A stretch of 64,000 nt of DNA from Amphritea atlantica (lineage in GTDB: Bacteria; Pseudomonadota; Gammaproteobacteria; Pseudomonadales; Balneatricaceae). Under the pieces are notes generated by a model. The model searched no databases. It was not told the origin of the DNA and was given only the letters and a program-made list of their open reading frames with translations. The stretch spans positions 121,867 to 185,866 of the forward strand of contig NZ_FOGB01000004.1 of NCBI RefSeq assembly GCF_900111095.1, in the 5' to 3' direction. Below are positions 15,534-26,122 of the stretch, piece after piece (the first letter of the stretch is position 1; every line of letters starts with the position of its first letter). The translations under genes were made by a program, and so were the position numbers.

Positions 15534-16613
15534 TTACACCTTCCGAATCCACTGGTCCATGCCAACGGCAACTATGATGAGCAGGCCGACGGTAAACTCC
15601 TGCCAGAGTACATCGACTCCAGCCAGCGCCAGACCGTTGCGAAACACCCCGACAACCAGGGCGCCGATAAGTGTGCCGAAGATGGATCCCCGGCCCCCGA
15701 ACAGGCTACAGCCGCCGATCACCACGGCGGTGATACTGTCGAGGTTAGCGGTCATGCCCGCTTGTGGGCTGACCGAACCGATGCGGCCGATCAGTGCCCA
15801 GGCGCCGATGGCGCAGATCGCTCCGGCAACGATATAAACCGACATCAGGATACGGTTGGTACGGATGCCTGCCAGACTGGCGGCGCCCGGATCATCACCG
15901 GTGGCATAGACATGCTTGCCCCAGGCGGTCCAGTTGAGGGCGTACCAGATCAGCGCAAACAGCGCGAGCATCAAAAGTGAGCCGTAAGTCAGTTTGGCTC
16001 CGAACAGCTCGATGGTGTGTCCGGTCCAGTGCAGTAGCGGTGCAGTTTGTTCAATGGCCTGAGAGCGGATGGTTTCGCTTTTGGAATACCACAGGTTCAG
16101 GGCAAAGAAGATGTTCCAGGTGCCCAGGGTGACGATAAAGGGGGGCAGGCGGAACAGGGTGACCAGTATGCCATTGATGTAACCGGCGATGGCGCCGGCA
16201 GCGATACCGGCCAGCAGGGCTATCTCGGGGGGCAGACCGACGTCGATCGCCATCTTACCCATGATAACGGAGGTTAGTACCATGATAGCACCTACCGACA
16301 GGTCGATACCGGCGGTGAGAATAATCAGGGTCTGGGCGATACCCAGAATACCGATGATGGTTACCTGCTGAAGAATCAGCGACATGTTGAAGGGGTGCAG
16401 AAAACGGTCGCCGATAATCATGCTGAACGCGATCACGGCGAGTAACAATACGATGGCGGGAGCCGCCGTTGGATTTGCATGGAAAAAGCGGTGAGTCTTC
16501 TCAACAAATGACAGTGTCTCTTTTTCAAATGAGGCAACTTCCCCACCTGCAGAAGCGGCGACCAACTCGTGATCAGCTGTCTGTGTCGTTTTGAGTGTGC
16601 TTGAGTCAGCCAT
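15534..16613 (-). CDS. frcC: Sugar ABC transporter permease, FrcC-like
   Basis: A 359-residue inner-membrane permease of the RbsC/FrcC type. A soluble N-terminus of about 55 residues precedes repeated hydrophobic helices (APAIVLLLAVIAFSMII, ILGIAQTLIILTAGIDLSVG, and others). The family block AGIDLSVGAIM (about 125) and the C-terminal ITAVVIGGCSLFGGRGSIFGTLIGAL are clear. It lies between the binding-protein and ATPase genes. The product-to-substrate assignment (fructose or another monosaccharide) follows from similarity in style to FrcBCA only. Confidence 0.9.
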   Translation of the reverse strand: MADSSTLKTTQTADHELVAASAGGEVASFEKETLSFVEKTHRFFHANPTAAPAIVLLLAVIAFSMIIGDRFLHPFNMSLILQQVTIIGILGIAQTLIILTAGIDLSVGAIMVLTSVIMGKMAIDVGLPPEIALLAGIAAGAIAGYINGILVTLFRLPPFIVTLGTWNIFFALNLWYSKSETIRSQAIEQTAPLLHWTGHTIELFGAKLTYGSLLMLALFALIWYALNWTAWGKHVYATGDDPGAASLAGIRTNRILMSVYIVAGAICAIGAWALIGRIGSVSPQAGMTANLDSITAVVIGGCSLFGGRGSIFGTLIGALVVGVFRNGLALAGVDVLWQEFTVGLLIIVAVGMDQWIRKV

Positions 16614-16640
16614 GGGATTCTCCTGGTTTTACCTGATAGC

Positions 16641-16664
16641 CAGCAGGGTATGGCTACCCTGCTG
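16641..16664 (-). promoter_or_regulatory. Hairpin between frcB and frcC
   Basis: CAGCAGGGTA, 4-nt loop TGGC, TACCCTGCTG: a perfect 10-bp stem in the 76-bp gap, with no T-run after it. Such hairpins after binding-protein genes usually protect the upstream message from 3' decay and raise binding-protein levels. Confidence 0.65.
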
Positions 16665-16689
16665 TTGTGTCGTGCTTATCTGTCCGGGC

Positions 16690-17712
16690 TTAGCCCCAGC
16701 ACATAGACAGACCTTCAGATGAGCTCCTGGCATCGATATGACTGACAGGCTTATCGGTAATCAGCTCAACGCCGGTATTGACGAAATCCAGTCCCTCAGT
16801 GGCCTGAGGCTTTTCGCCGGTCTGGGCAAATTTGAGGATGGCATCGACGCCCATTGACGCCATGCGCAGCGGGAACTGCATCGAGGTGGCACCGATCACG
16901 CCGTCTTTGACGTTCTCAACACCGGGGCAGCCGCCATCGACAGAGACGATCAGCACATCATCGGCACGGCCAGCAGATTTAAGCGCTTCATACGCGCCAG
17001 CGGCAGCCGGTTCATTGATGGTGTAGACCACATTGATTTCGGGATCTTTCTGCAGCATGTTTTCCATCGCCCGGCGACCCCCTTCCTCAGCACCGCTGGT
17101 GACATCGTTCCCGACAATGCGTGGGTCGGTTTCATCGCCGATACGGTTTGGGTCATTCAGGTCGATACCGAAGCCTTTCAGGAAGCCCTGATCACGGGCA
17201 ACATCGACCGTGATCTGGCTGCTGTTCAGGTCCAGCATTGCTATTTTAGCCGTTGCTGCTTTATCACCCAGGGTTGCGGCCGCCCACTGACCGATCATCT
17301 CACCCGCTTTAAAGTTATCGGTGGCAAAGGTGGCATCTGCTGCGGTTGCAGGACTCAGTGGTGTGTCCAGCGCAATCACAAGAAGACCGGCTTCACGGGC
17401 ACGATCGATGGCGGGTACTATGCCTGCGGGGTCACTTGGAGTAATCAGAATGCCTTTCGCGCCAGCTGAGATCAGGTTTTCGACCGCCTGCACCTGAGAC
17501 TGGTTGTCACCATCAAACTTGCCGGAAAAAGTGCGCAGATCAACACCCATCGCATCGGCTTTCTGTTGCGCGCCCTCACGCATTTTGACGAAGAATGGAT
17601 TGGTATTGGTTTTGGTGATCAGGCCTACGACAGGTTTGTCGGCTGCCATGGCGAAAGGCGCAGACAGGGCTGTGGCCAGCATCATAGCTTGAACAACTGA
17701 TTTCTTATTCAT
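16690..17712 (-). CDS. frcB: Periplasmic sugar-binding protein, FrcB-like
   Basis: A 340-residue type I binding protein of the RbsB/FrcB class. A Sec signal peptide ([20 protein letters not shown], then AMA, cleavage about residue 23) precedes [23 protein letters not shown]. Ligand-pocket and hinge segments include [35 protein letters not shown] and [17 protein letters not shown]. First gene of the minus-strand frcBCA-like operon. Two Cys near the C-terminal half (GGCPG and the terminal MCWG) could form a disulfide, as in some FrcB proteins. Confidence 0.9.
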   Translation of the reverse strand: MNKKSVVQAMMLATALSAPFAMAADKPVVGLITKTNTNPFFVKMREGAQQKADAMGVDLRTFSGKFDGDNQSQVQAVENLISAGAKGILITPSDPAGIVPAIDRAREAGLLVIALDTPLSPATAADATFATDNFKAGEMIGQWAAATLGDKAATAKIAMLDLNSSQITVDVARDQGFLKGFGIDLNDPNRIGDETDPRIVGNDVTSGAEEGGRRAMENMLQKDPEINVVYTINEPAAAGAYEALKSAGRADDVLIVSVDGGCPGVENVKDGVIGATSMQFPLRMASMGVDAILKFAQTGEKPQATEGLDFVNTGVELITDKPVSHIDARSSSEGLSMCWG

Positions 17713-18204
17713 GGCGTACTTTCCTTTTATTTTTATCTTTCTGGTTGTCGTAAAACGGTGGATTCAGAATCCGTTGTTCATCAGTCCTTATGAGCAAGGT
17801 TATGAATGACGCTGCTCTGATGAATCTCAGTGTCTATTTAAAAGGAGGGGAATTAACGGGGAATTTCTGCTGTGAGTTATCGTGTTAACAATTGAAATAT
17901 TGTGCGCTTCCGAGCTGAACTATCAGGGGGCATTGCTATGAAAAGACAGGTTTTTATGAGATGACAGGTGCTTGGGGTGAGTAAGCTCTTTTGACTAAAT
18001 CTGCCTGTTTCAGGCGTGATTAGAAAACGGCGCGATCAGGGATGGATAGTTGATCCTGGTTTAAACAAAAAACCGGCACTCACGGTATTGAGTGCCGGTT
18101 TCACTGACCGTATTGTATGCAGACCCCCGAAGGGGGTGGGGGTCCGGATGCGAAGGTCAGGCCCTGTTTATATGAGCCATGAAAACGGGGTCTTCAAAGG
18201 CCAG
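17713..18204. other. Intergenic stretch: frcB promoter region and porin terminator
   Basis: No gene seen. It contains small inverted repeats that may control frcB: GGATTCAGAATCC (17760-17772) and TTCATCAG/CTGATGAA (17777-17784 with 17817-17824). The far end holds the porin terminator (18064-18100). Confidence 0.5.
18064..18100 (-). terminator. Porin gene terminator
   Basis: AACCGGCACTC (18071-18081) and GAGTGCCGGTT (18090-18100) form a perfect 11-bp stem with an 8-nt loop. On the minus strand it is followed by TTTTGTTT. It lies about 105 bp past the porin stop. Confidence 0.75.
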
Positions 18205-19164
18205 TTAAAAGGTGTAGTTGAACCGAACCCGGGCTGCAGTGGTTTCATCGTCCACGACATTTGATGCGCTCGAGTAGGAACCGGCAAAGGTGACGGTTGC
18301 TTCTGGAATACCAAACAGAGGTACTGAGTAAGCGATATAGCTGGTGGTCACATCAGGGTCAGGACCGGTGGCGTTATCCTCGTCGGAGCGGATGATACCC
18401 GCGCCCAGATTGCCGTAGGTGAAGTTCGCCGCATAGGAGTTCACTGTCTGGTCGGTGTTGTCATCTTCCAGACGGGATGCAGAGATATTGACGTTAGCGC
18501 CGGACAGATCAAAGTTCGCCGTTAATGCATAACCGGTCTGATCAACATTGCCGCCCGCGGTCAGGTCGTACTTAACACTTTCAAAACCTGCCGTCAGGCT
18601 GAAGGCGTCAGCGCTCCAGGTAACAGAAGGGCGGTAACCGGAAACCGCGGTACCATTGTCACCGGCGGTGTCATCATCACCATAGAGGGTATCCAGTTCA
18701 AACTTCAGGCTGTCCGAGGCTTTGAAGTGCAGGGCGATCTGACCCCCATCGTCACCGGCAAAACCGCGCACTTTGTTTGCTTCATAAACCGATACGCCAC
18801 CGGCATGGGCAACCAGGGTGTCTTTACCCAGAGGGAATAGATTGATCGCCTCGAAGCGGCCGATCTGCGCATCCCAGCTGTTGTTGCCCAGCTGAATATA
18901 GGCATCACGCACCACCACATTTTTATCGCCATCGGTGGTCAGACGCACGCCGCCTTTGGCAGCAACGAAGTATTCTCCGTTTTCATGTTTTGAGGCGACA
19001 TTCAGTTCGACAAAACCGTTCTGGTCATAGGTTGTGGAGGAGGTTGCGGTATCAACCGCATCGGTATCCAGTTCAAGATTTGCATCAAACGCAAGTTGTG
19101 CCTGTGCCAGGCCTGATAGCGTGCAGCCAAGAATTGCGCCGGTGAGTAAAATTGATTTATTCAA
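18205..19164 (-). CDS. Outer-membrane porin, carbohydrate-associated, copy 1
   Basis: A 319-residue beta-barrel porin. A Sec signal peptide (MNKSILLTGAILGCTLSGLA, cleaved after AQA) is followed by alternating amphipathic strands. It ends RVRFNYTF, with the C-terminal Phe required for barrel assembly. The sequence is acidic and Gly/Asp-rich. Its neighbours (sugar ABC operon, pyk, glucose genes) suggest sugar passage across the outer membrane; the family resembles RafY-like porins more than OprB. A paralogue with the same landmarks (NANLELDTDA, AHAGGVSVYEAN, FAGSFSSA-like end) is at 35559-36527. It has its own terminator and a long AT-rich upstream region with six 13-bp repeats. Confidence 0.85.
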   Translation of the reverse strand: MNKSILLTGAILGCTLSGLAQAQLAFDANLELDTDAVDTATSSTTYDQNGFVELNVASKHENGEYFVAAKGGVRLTTDGDKNVVVRDAYIQLGNNSWDAQIGRFEAINLFPLGKDTLVAHAGGVSVYEANKVRGFAGDDGGQIALHFKASDSLKFELDTLYGDDDTAGDNGTAVSGYRPSVTWSADAFSLTAGFESVKYDLTAGGNVDQTGYALTANFDLSGANVNISASRLEDDNTDQTVNSYAANFTYGNLGAGIIRSDEDNATGPDPDVTTSYIAYSVPLFGIPEATVTFAGSYSSASNVVDDETTAARVRFNYTF

Positions 19165-19696
19165 AGTGAAACCTCTTACGATTATTATGTTTATTTTTCG
19201 TATTTTTGTTTATCAGTTTTATTTCTGTGATCTGATGAGATTTATTTAATAGGAGGTGGATATTTTGAACAAATACAAAAATGATGGATGTTGTGTATTT
19301 TTTTGACTATGGATTATATCTGTACTTTTAGGTGTCTGAATTTATACTTTTTTGATTGTTTGATTAGTCTGTTTTTAGGGTGTGATTTTTTATGGTTGGG
19401 GCTTCCCATATATCAGATTCTGGCCTGTATCAGAGGCATGTCGTAACTATTTGTCGTAACTGTTTGTCGTAACTATGTTTCGTAACTATTTTTCGTAATT
19501 GTGAGTCGTAACTATTATGGATTTTATGGTATGGCTTTTTATGGATGATTATTGTTGGCAGGCGGCTAAAGGTTTTTGTGATGGTATCTGTTGTGATTTT
19601 TTTTATGAGATAGAAAAATGCATTGGAAGATGGTTATTCTAATGCTTTCTGTTTTTAAATTATTTATCAGGCTGGCTTGGTTGAAAAAGGTTTATT
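19165..19696. other. Long AT-rich upstream region of the porin gene
   Basis: About 530 bp without a gene, markedly richer in A/T than its neighbours. Besides the porin promoter it must contain, it holds the six-unit repeat at 19441-19518. Confidence 0.6.
19441..19518. repeat. Six 13-bp tandem repeats (iteron-like)
   Basis: Units start at 19441, 19454, 19467, 19480, 19493 and 19506, an exact 13-bp period. Consensus is TCGTAACTATTTG; TCGTAA is invariant and the second half varies. They lie 277-354 bp upstream of the porin start. The fixed period with a conserved half fits repeated protein binding, but slippage expansion is equally possible. Confidence 0.85.
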
Positions 19697-19731
19697 AAAA
19701 AAATGGCACTCATATTTAAAATATAAGTGCC
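19697..19731 (-). terminator. gap-pyk operon terminator
   Basis: On the minus strand GGCACTTATATTT and AAATATGAGTGCC form a long stem with one mismatch, followed by ATTTTTTT. It begins about 92 bp past the pyk stop. Confidence 0.75.
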
Positions 19732-19822
19732 CAAAGACCTTTGTATACACTCAGGTCATTCCGCGAACGAGCAGTTTTTCAGACAAGCTAATCAGATAAG
19801 CTGTTTAAGTAAGCCTTGCAGC

Positions 19823-21265
19823 TTAGACTCTCACCACTTTCATGGTGTTGGTGCCTCCCTGAGCATTGAGGTAATCACCCTTAGTGATAATAACCATATC
19901 CCCTGGCACTACGATTTTACGCTCAATCAGTTCCTGGACCGCCTTGGTATTGATCTCTTCGGGATCATACTGTTCGGCATAAAAGGGGATGGTGTAGACA
20001 CCGCGATAGAGGCCCACTCTGAACTGCGTATCTTCACGGCCTGACAGGGCGAAGATCGGCACTGAGGTGCGTAAGCGCGACATCAGTTGGGGGGTAGCAC
20101 CCGACTCGGTCATGCTGATGATCGCTTTAATGCCTACCAGATGGTTGGCCGCATAGATTGCAGACAGCGCGATGGTTTCATCGATGTCGTGGAAATCTTC
20201 ATTGATCCGGTGCTTTGATCGTTTCGATGATGGGTGGCGCTCAGCCCCGAGGCAGACCCGCTCCATCGCCTGGACGGTCTCTGTTGGATAGTCCCCTGCG
20301 GCGGTTTCTGCGGATAGCATGACCGCGTCGGTATAATCCAGCACAGCATTGGCAACATCCGAGACTTCAGCACGGGTAGGCATTGGGCTGCTGATCATCG
20401 ATTCCATCATCTGGGTGGCGGTGATCACGACGGTATTCAGGGTGCGGGCACGGGCGATGATATGTTTCTGTACCGCGATCAGTTCCGCATCACCAATCTC
20501 CACTGCCAGGTCGCCCCGGGCCACCATCACCGCTTCTGAGGCGCGGATAATATCGTCCAGTACTTCAGGGTCGGCGACGGTTTCTGCCCGTTCAATTTTA
20601 GCGACCAGCCCGGCAGTCGAACCGGCGGCCTTAAGCAAAGCCCGTGCTTCATGCATATCAGCGGCATCCCGGGGGAATGATACTGCCACGTAATCCACGC
20701 CAATAGCTGCAGCGGTTTTAATATCGTCTTTGTCTTTATCGGTGAGCGCCTTTGCCGAGAGTCCGCCACCTAAGCGGTTAATCCCCTTGTTATTGGACAA
20801 CCAGCCGCCAACCAGAACCTCAGTATTCAGCTTGTTTTCGAACGTTTCAGTTACTTTTAATTCGATACGGCCGTCATCCAGCAACAGAATGTCGCCCACG
20901 CGGGCATCTTCTATCAGTGCTTTGTAATCAAGGCCCACCCGGGTGACATCGCCGGCATCACGATCCAGTGTTGCATCCAGAGTAAATGGCTGGCCAATTT
21001 TCAGTTTGACCTTTTGCTCAGCAAAGCGGGAAATACGGATTTTCGGACCCTGAAGGTCGCCCAGAATGGAAACAAACCGGCCGTGCTTTCTGGACAGTTT
21101 ACGTACCAGTTCTGCGCGTTGACGGTGGTCTTCCGCTTCGCCATGGGAGAAGTTGAGGCGCACTACATCAGCCCCTGCGAGAATCAATTTTTCGAGTTGC
21201 TCTTCACTGCTGGTTGCAGGTCCCAGCGTGGCAATTATCTTAGTACGTCTCAACATTTTCATCAT
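19823..21265 (-). CDS. pyk: Pyruvate kinase
   Basis: Converts phosphoenolpyruvate and ADP to pyruvate and ATP. The 480-residue protein has the family landmarks [14 protein letters not shown] at the N-terminus, [19 protein letters not shown], the metal/catalytic block [16 protein letters not shown], and [15 protein letters not shown] (about 270-284), followed by the regulatory C-domain. Three ATGs are close together (21265, 21262, 21256); the GAGG at 21269-21272 is best spaced from 21262. It starts 4 bp after the gap stop, so gap and pyk are one operon, terminated at 19697-19731. The domain pattern is PykA-like. Confidence 0.97.
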   Translation of the reverse strand: MMKMLRRTKIIATLGPATSSEEQLEKLILAGADVVRLNFSHGEAEDHRQRAELVRKLSRKHGRFVSILGDLQGPKIRISRFAEQKVKLKIGQPFTLDATLDRDAGDVTRVGLDYKALIEDARVGDILLLDDGRIELKVTETFENKLNTEVLVGGWLSNNKGINRLGGGLSAKALTDKDKDDIKTAAAIGVDYVAVSFPRDAADMHEARALLKAAGSTAGLVAKIERAETVADPEVLDDIIRASEAVMVARGDLAVEIGDAELIAVQKHIIARARTLNTVVITATQMMESMISSPMPTRAEVSDVANAVLDYTDAVMLSAETAAGDYPTETVQAMERVCLGAERHPSSKRSKHRINEDFHDIDETIALSAIYAANHLVGIKAIISMTESGATPQLMSRLRTSVPIFALSGREDTQFRVGLYRGVYTIPFYAEQYDPEEINTKAVQELIERKIVVPGDMVIITKGDYLNAQGGTNTMKVVRV

Positions 21266-21269
21266 TTCC

Positions 21270-22274
21270 TCAGGCTGGCGCGTGCATCAGGGCCAGAGTG
21301 TTATCCAGCATACGGTTGGAGAACCCCCACTCGTTGTCATACCAGGACATCACTTTTACCAGTCGTCCGGATACCTTGGTTTGAGAGGCATCGAAGATTG
21401 AGGAAAGCGGGTTATGGTTAAAGTCAACTGACACCAGCGGAGCTTCGTTATAACCCAGCACCGCTGAGTGGGCGGCAGCGTTGGCAAGCAGTTGGTTGAC
21501 TTCATCGACGCTGGTTTGCCGTTCGGCGATAAAGCTCAGGTCGACCAGAGATACGTTAATGGTAGGCACCCGTACCGCCATGCCATCAATTTTGCCGGCC
21601 AGTCCGGGCAGCACCAGGCCGACCGCTGCTGCTGCGCCGGTTTTAGTCGGAATCATTGACTGAGTGGCAGACCGTGCCCGGTACAGATCAGAGTGATAGA
21701 CATCGGACAGGTTCTGATCATTGGTATAGGAGTGAATAGTGGTCATCAGGCCGCTCTCAATACCGATCTGCTGTTGCAAAACCTGAGCTACCGGTGCCAG
21801 GCAGTTGGTGGTGCAGGATGCATTTGAAATCACTTCGTGAGACTGACGCAAAATCTGATCGTTGACGCCATAGACCACGGTGGCATCAACGTTTTTGCCG
21901 GGGGCAGAGATAATCACTTTACGTGCCCCCGCAGTGATATGTTGCGCGGCTTTAGCGCGTTCGGTGAACAGCCCGGTACACTCAAAAACAACATCGACGT
22001 TCAGCTCTTTCCAGGGAAGTTCCGCTGGATTGCGTACGGCGCTGATGGTGATATTGTCACCGTTGACGACAATATTTTCATCGTCGTGGCTGACTTCGCC
22101 TGTAAACTGACCGTGAACCGTATCATACTTAAACAGGTGGGCGTTGATAGTGGCATCGCCCAGATCATTGATGGCGACCACCTGAATTTTATCGCGGTAG
22201 TTATTTTCATAAAGTGCCCGGAGCACATTGCGGCCGATGCGGCCAAATCCGTTGATTGCTACGCGAATTGTCAT
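21270..22274 (-). CDS. gap: Glyceraldehyde-3-phosphate dehydrogenase
   Basis: Oxidises glyceraldehyde-3-phosphate with NAD and phosphate. In this locus it carries carbon from the Entner-Doudoroff aldolase towards pyruvate kinase. The 334-residue protein has the N-terminal NAD-binding [17 protein letters not shown], the active-site [13 protein letters not shown] (catalytic Cys about 153), [18 protein letters not shown]-type phosphate-site residues ([10 protein letters not shown]) and the C-terminal [12 protein letters not shown]. Divergent from edd, as in pseudomonads, where HexR represses both. First gene of the gap-pyk operon. Confidence 0.97.
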   Translation of the reverse strand: MTIRVAINGFGRIGRNVLRALYENNYRDKIQVVAINDLGDATINAHLFKYDTVHGQFTGEVSHDDENIVVNGDNITISAVRNPAELPWKELNVDVVFECTGLFTERAKAAQHITAGARKVIISAPGKNVDATVVYGVNDQILRQSHEVISNASCTTNCLAPVAQVLQQQIGIESGLMTTIHSYTNDQNLSDVYHSDLYRARSATQSMIPTKTGAAAAVGLVLPGLAGKIDGMAVRVPTINVSLVDLSFIAERQTSVDEVNQLLANAAAHSAVLGYNEAPLVSVDFNHNPLSSIFDASQTKVSGRLVKVMSWYDNEWGFSNRMLDNTLALMHAPA

Positions 22275-22318
22275 TGAATATACCTCGGTACTGGCGTTGT
22301 AAGTGTTATTTGTTGTTA

Positions 22319-22346
22319 ATATTACGTAGTTTTATGCAAAAATCAA
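22319..22346 (-). promoter_or_regulatory. Probable gap promoter
   Basis: On the minus strand TTGATT, 16 bp, TAATAT (bases 22341-22346 and 22319-22324), about 40 bp before the gap start. The spacer contains an ACTACG segment resembling one half of a HexR site; the match is too weak to call. Confidence 0.4.
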
Positions 22347-22461
22347 TGGAGCTTTGAAAAATAAATTAGTAAACTTACCGATATAAAGGTATCGAACACA
22401 GGTTATATTGCAGGCTTTATACTCAGTTTGCGTCTGACCAAAGAGAAGCTCAGGAGTTACT

Positions 22462-24288
22462 ATGCACACCGTTGTTAAACAGGTTACAGATCGAATCATT
22501 GCGCGCAGCCGGGCAACCCGTGAAGACTATTTAAGCCAGATGCAAGGCGCAGAAGAGAGGGGGGTGCACCGGGCCCGTCTATCCTGCGGTAATCTGGCGC
22601 ACGGTTTTGCAGCCTGCGGGGCTGAAGATAAGCAGGCGCTGAAAATGGTTAACGCGGTGAATGTTGGTATTATTTCGTCATATAACGACATGTTGTCCGC
22701 CCATCAGCCGTTTGAACAGTTTCCTGATCAGATTCGTGAAGCGGTGCATGAGCTGGGGTCTGTGGCACAGTTTGCCGGGGGGGTGCCCGCTATGTGCGAT
22801 GGTGTCACCCAGGGGCAACCCGGTATGGAGCTGAGTCTGTTCAGCCGTGATGTGATTGCGATGGCGACCGCGGTGGGCTTGTCGCACAATATGTTCGATG
22901 CTGCGCTCTATCTCGGTGTCTGCGATAAAATCGTGCCCGGCTTGCTTATTGGTGCATTACGATTTGGCCATCTGCCAACGCTGTTTGTGCCAGCAGGCCC
23001 CATGCCGAGCGGTTTGCCGAATAAGGAGAAAGCTAAGATTCGCCAGCTCTATGCCGAAGGAAAGGTGGGCCGTGATGCATTGCTGCAGTGTGAATCCGAT
23101 TCCTACCACAGCGCCGGTACCTGCACCTTTTATGGCACCGCGAACAGTAACCAGATGGTGGTTGAGGTGATGGGCCTGCATCTGCCGGGTTCCTCCTTTG
23201 TTAATCCGGGTACTGAGATGCGTGAAGCGCTGACCCGTGAGGCGGCCAGGCAGGCTGTTCGTCTGACGGCTCAGAATGGCGAGTTCACTCCCCTGTATAA
23301 AATTGTTGATGAACGTTCTCTGGTGAATGCGGTGGTTGCTTTGCTGGCAACCGGCGGCTCCACCAACCATACCATGCACCTGATCGCGATCGCCCGGGCA
23401 GCGGGGGTGATTATTAACTGGGATGATTTTTCTGACCTGTCTGCTGTCGTGCCTTTGCTGGCAAAGGTTTATCCCAACGGTGAAGCGGATATCAACCACT
23501 TTCAGGCGGCGGGTGGTGTAGGTTATCTGGTCCGTGAACTGCTGGCTGGCGGCTATCTGCATGAAGATGTCATGACCGTCGTGGGGCAGGGGTTGTCACG
23601 CTACACTCAGGAGCCCTTCCTTGAGAATGGCAAACTGGTATGGCGCGAAGGGGTGCAGGAATCGCTGGACCCTGCCGTGCTGAGTTCCGTGGAGCAACCC
23701 TTCAGCCCGGATGGTGGGTTGAAACTGATGCAGGGTAATCTCGGTCGCGGTGTGATTAAAGTATCTGCCGTTGCACCTGAACATCAAATCGTCGAAGCCC
23801 CGGCGATTGTGTTTGAAGATCAGAATGAGATCGGTGCGGCCTTCGAGCGGGGTGAGCTGGAGCGTGATTTTGTTGCCGTGGTGCGTTATCAGGGGCCAAC
23901 GTCCAATGGTATGCCAGAGTTACACAAGCTGACGCCCTTTTTAGGTACGCTGCAGGACCGGGGCTTTAAGGTGGCGCTGGTGACCGATGGACGGATGTCC
24001 GGCGCATCGGGTAAAGTGCCGGCTGCGATCCATGTCTGGCCAGAAGCCAGTCTGGGTGGGCCGTTGGCGCAGGTGGCCGATGGTGATCTGATCCGGGTTG
24101 ATGCGACCACTGGCACTCTGGAACTGATCGCTGAAGATTCATCCTGGTTATCCCGAGGCCTGACGATGCCAGCTTCTGCGGCACAACATCATCATGGGAT
24201 GGGGCGTGAGCTGTTTGCGCCGATGCGCGAGCAGGTTTGCTGTGCAGAAGAGGGTGCAACCGTTTTTAATTTTTCTGGAATAAAGTGA
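22462..24288 (+). CDS. edd: Phosphogluconate dehydratase
   Basis: First committed Entner-Doudoroff step, 6-phosphogluconate to 2-keto-3-deoxy-6-phosphogluconate, a [4Fe-4S] IlvD/Edd-family enzyme. The 608-residue length is typical. Visible family blocks: [16 protein letters not shown] (about 74), [20 protein letters not shown] (about 105), [11 protein letters not shown], the Cys-bearing [20 protein letters not shown] (about 213), [18 protein letters not shown] and [19 protein letters not shown] near the C-terminus. The glucokinase gene follows at once (stop 24288, start 24289). Transcribed divergently from gap. Confidence 0.97.
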   Translation: MHTVVKQVTDRIIARSRATREDYLSQMQGAEERGVHRARLSCGNLAHGFAACGAEDKQALKMVNAVNVGIISSYNDMLSAHQPFEQFPDQIREAVHELGSVAQFAGGVPAMCDGVTQGQPGMELSLFSRDVIAMATAVGLSHNMFDAALYLGVCDKIVPGLLIGALRFGHLPTLFVPAGPMPSGLPNKEKAKIRQLYAEGKVGRDALLQCESDSYHSAGTCTFYGTANSNQMVVEVMGLHLPGSSFVNPGTEMREALTREAARQAVRLTAQNGEFTPLYKIVDERSLVNAVVALLATGGSTNHTMHLIAIARAAGVIINWDDFSDLSAVVPLLAKVYPNGEADINHFQAAGGVGYLVRELLAGGYLHEDVMTVVGQGLSRYTQEPFLENGKLVWREGVQESLDPAVLSSVEQPFSPDGGLKLMQGNLGRGVIKVSAVAPEHQIVEAPAIVFEDQNEIGAAFERGELERDFVAVVRYQGPTSNGMPELHKLTPFLGTLQDRGFKVALVTDGRMSGASGKVPAAIHVWPEASLGGPLAQVADGDLIRVDATTGTLELIAEDSSWLSRGLTMPASAAQHHHGMGRELFAPMREQVCCAEEGATVFNFSGIK

Positions 24289-25254
24289 ATGATCCAGTAC
24301 GCACTCGTTGGTGACATCGGTGGCACTAATGCCCGTTTTGCATTGGTCCGGCCTGGCTCCGTGGTGTTAGAGCATGTGGATACCCTGCAATGTTCTGAGT
24401 ATGACAATATTGATGCGGCATGCAGCGCCTATTTCAGCCGTGTCGGTATCGCCGGAATTGAGCGGGCCTGTCTGGCGTTTGCCTGCCCGGTGCAGGGTGA
24501 AGTGATTAACATGACCAACAATCACTGGCACTTTAGCCGCACAGGTCTGGCGCAACAGCTTGGCCTGAAACAGCTGAAGCTGGTGAATGACTTTACCGCG
24601 ATGGCGCTGGGGATGCTGCATATCGCTGAGGATGAGAAAATTCAGGTGGGCGCTGGTCGCTCTCTTGAGGGTGCAGCGCGACTGGTCATCGGCCCGGGAA
24701 CCGGGCTGGGGGTATCCGGATTAGTCAAAGCCAATGATGACTGGATTCCCTTATCAACGGAGGGGGGGCATATCAGTTTTGCCCCTGCAGATGACGTTGA
24801 GATCGATCTGTGGCGAGCACTGGTCGCCCGTTTTGGCCGGGTCTCGGTTGAGCGGATTCTCTGCGGCCAGGGGTTGCTGAATCTGTATCAGATCTTATCA
24901 GAGCTGCGGGGAAGCGAGATCGTCTGTGATTCGCCCGCGGCCGTGAGTATTGCTGCGGTAGAGGGAAGTGATCCTGTTGCGGTAGAGGCGCTAAGCCGGT
25001 TTTGTCGTATTCTGGGGGGCGTGGCGGGTGATAACGTATTAACGCTGGGGGCCCGGGGAGGTGTTTATCTCTGTGGTGGAATATTGCCGAGGGTGGTTGA
25101 GTTTTTCCTTCAGAGTGACTTCCGGCGGGCCTTTGAAGACAAAGGACGTTTTACGGCTTACATGCAGGCGGTTCCGGTCTGGCTCTGTATCGCAGATAAT
25201 CCTGGGTTGTTGGGTGCGGCGGCGGCACTGGATAACAGTGAAGTGGCCGGCTGA
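24289..25254 (+). CDS. glk: Glucokinase
   Basis: Phosphorylates cytoplasmic glucose delivered by the Gts transporter. The 321-residue protein is a bacterial ATP-dependent hexokinase-fold enzyme: phosphate-binding GDIGGTNARFALV (residues 8-20), catalytic-Asp segment LVNDFTAMALG (about 97-107), IGPGTGLGVSGLV, the substrate-binding EGGHISFAP and the C-terminal adenosine site GGVYLCGGILPRV. Directly downstream of edd with no gap, hence one operon. Confidence 0.95.
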   Translation: MIQYALVGDIGGTNARFALVRPGSVVLEHVDTLQCSEYDNIDAACSAYFSRVGIAGIERACLAFACPVQGEVINMTNNHWHFSRTGLAQQLGLKQLKLVNDFTAMALGMLHIAEDEKIQVGAGRSLEGAARLVIGPGTGLGVSGLVKANDDWIPLSTEGGHISFAPADDVEIDLWRALVARFGRVSVERILCGQGLLNLYQILSELRGSEIVCDSPAAVSIAAVEGSDPVAVEALSRFCRILGGVAGDNVLTLGARGGVYLCGGILPRVVEFFLQSDFRRAFEDKGRFTAYMQAVPVWLCIADNPGLLGAAAALDNSEVAG

Positions 25255-25399
25255 GTTGTTAGACTATAATCTGTTCATCATAATGACTGCCCATTAGGGC
25301 CTGCACGCTGTTCAGGCTGGACAGGCGGCACTGATGTTGAGTGTCAGGCAACGTGGCTGTAACAGAACCTAGCCCCGGATTTTTTGAAGGAAACGTATC

Positions 25400-26122
25400 G
25401 TGTCGAGTGAGCAGACAAAGCGCATTTTGATTGTTGATGATGATAATGAGATTCGTGAACTGCTGGGGTCTTACCTCGGCCAGAATGGCTATGAAACGCT
25501 ATCGCTTGAAAACGGTGAACAGCTGATTAAACAGCTGCAGACCACTCAGATTGATCTGATTATTCTGGATCTGATGATGCCGGGTGAGGATGGCTTCAGT
25601 CTTTGTCGCCAGGTACGTATCGATTCTGACGTGCCCATTATCATGCTCACCGCGTCCGCTGAGGAAACTGATCGTATTGTCGGTTTAGAGTTAGGCGCTG
25701 ACGATTATGTCGCCAAACCTTTTAATCCAAGAGAGTTGCTGGCCAGGATCAAGGCGGTTTTACGCCGCAGTCGCTCGGCGGGTACGTCTGGGTCGAAAGG
25801 GCGCTATTTCTGTTTTTCCGAGTGGCGTCTGGATACCGTTAACCGTGATCTGATCGGTAGTTCCGGTGAAGTTATTCCGTTGAGCGGGGCCGACTATAAT
25901 CTGCTGCTGTTGTTTCTGGAAAATCCAAATAAAGTGCTGAATCGTGACGATCTGCTCGGCGCTACCCGGGGACGGGAGTCCAGCCCATATGATCGCAGTA
26001 TCGATGTGCAACTAAGCCGGCTGCGACAACGTCTCGGTGAAGATGCCAAAGACCCCCACATCATTAAGACCGTCAGGGGCTCGGGCTATGTGTTATCCGT
26101 TGAAGTCGAGCGTGAGATGTGA
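25400..26122 (+). CDS. gltR: Response regulator, GltR-like
   Basis: A 240-residue OmpR-family regulator. Receiver: ILIVDDDNEIRELL at residue 10, Asp57 (LIILDLMMPGEDG), MLTASAEETD and the Lys of YVAKPFNPREL. A winged-helix effector runs from about 135 and ends KTVRGSGYVLSVEVE. The position between glk and the glucose transporter genes, with a kinase gene overlapping by 4 bp, is that of GltR in Pseudomonas, which controls glucose uptake genes. It is clearly related to the regulator at 8753-9490. The symbol is by synteny. Confidence 0.88.
   Translation: MSSEQTKRILIVDDDNEIRELLGSYLGQNGYETLSLENGEQLIKQLQTTQIDLIILDLMMPGEDGFSLCRQVRIDSDVPIIMLTASAEETDRIVGLELGADDYVAKPFNPRELLARIKAVLRRSRSAGTSGSKGRYFCFSEWRLDTVNRDLIGSSGEVIPLSGADYNLLLLFLENPNKVLNRDDLLGATRGRESSPYDRSIDVQLSRLRQRLGEDAKDPHIIKTVRGSGYVLSVEVEREM

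Noticed and set aside
22275-22461. HexR operator between gap and edd
   Set aside because: Only partial half-site matches (around 22324-22338); no TTGTA-7-TACAA palindrome was found.
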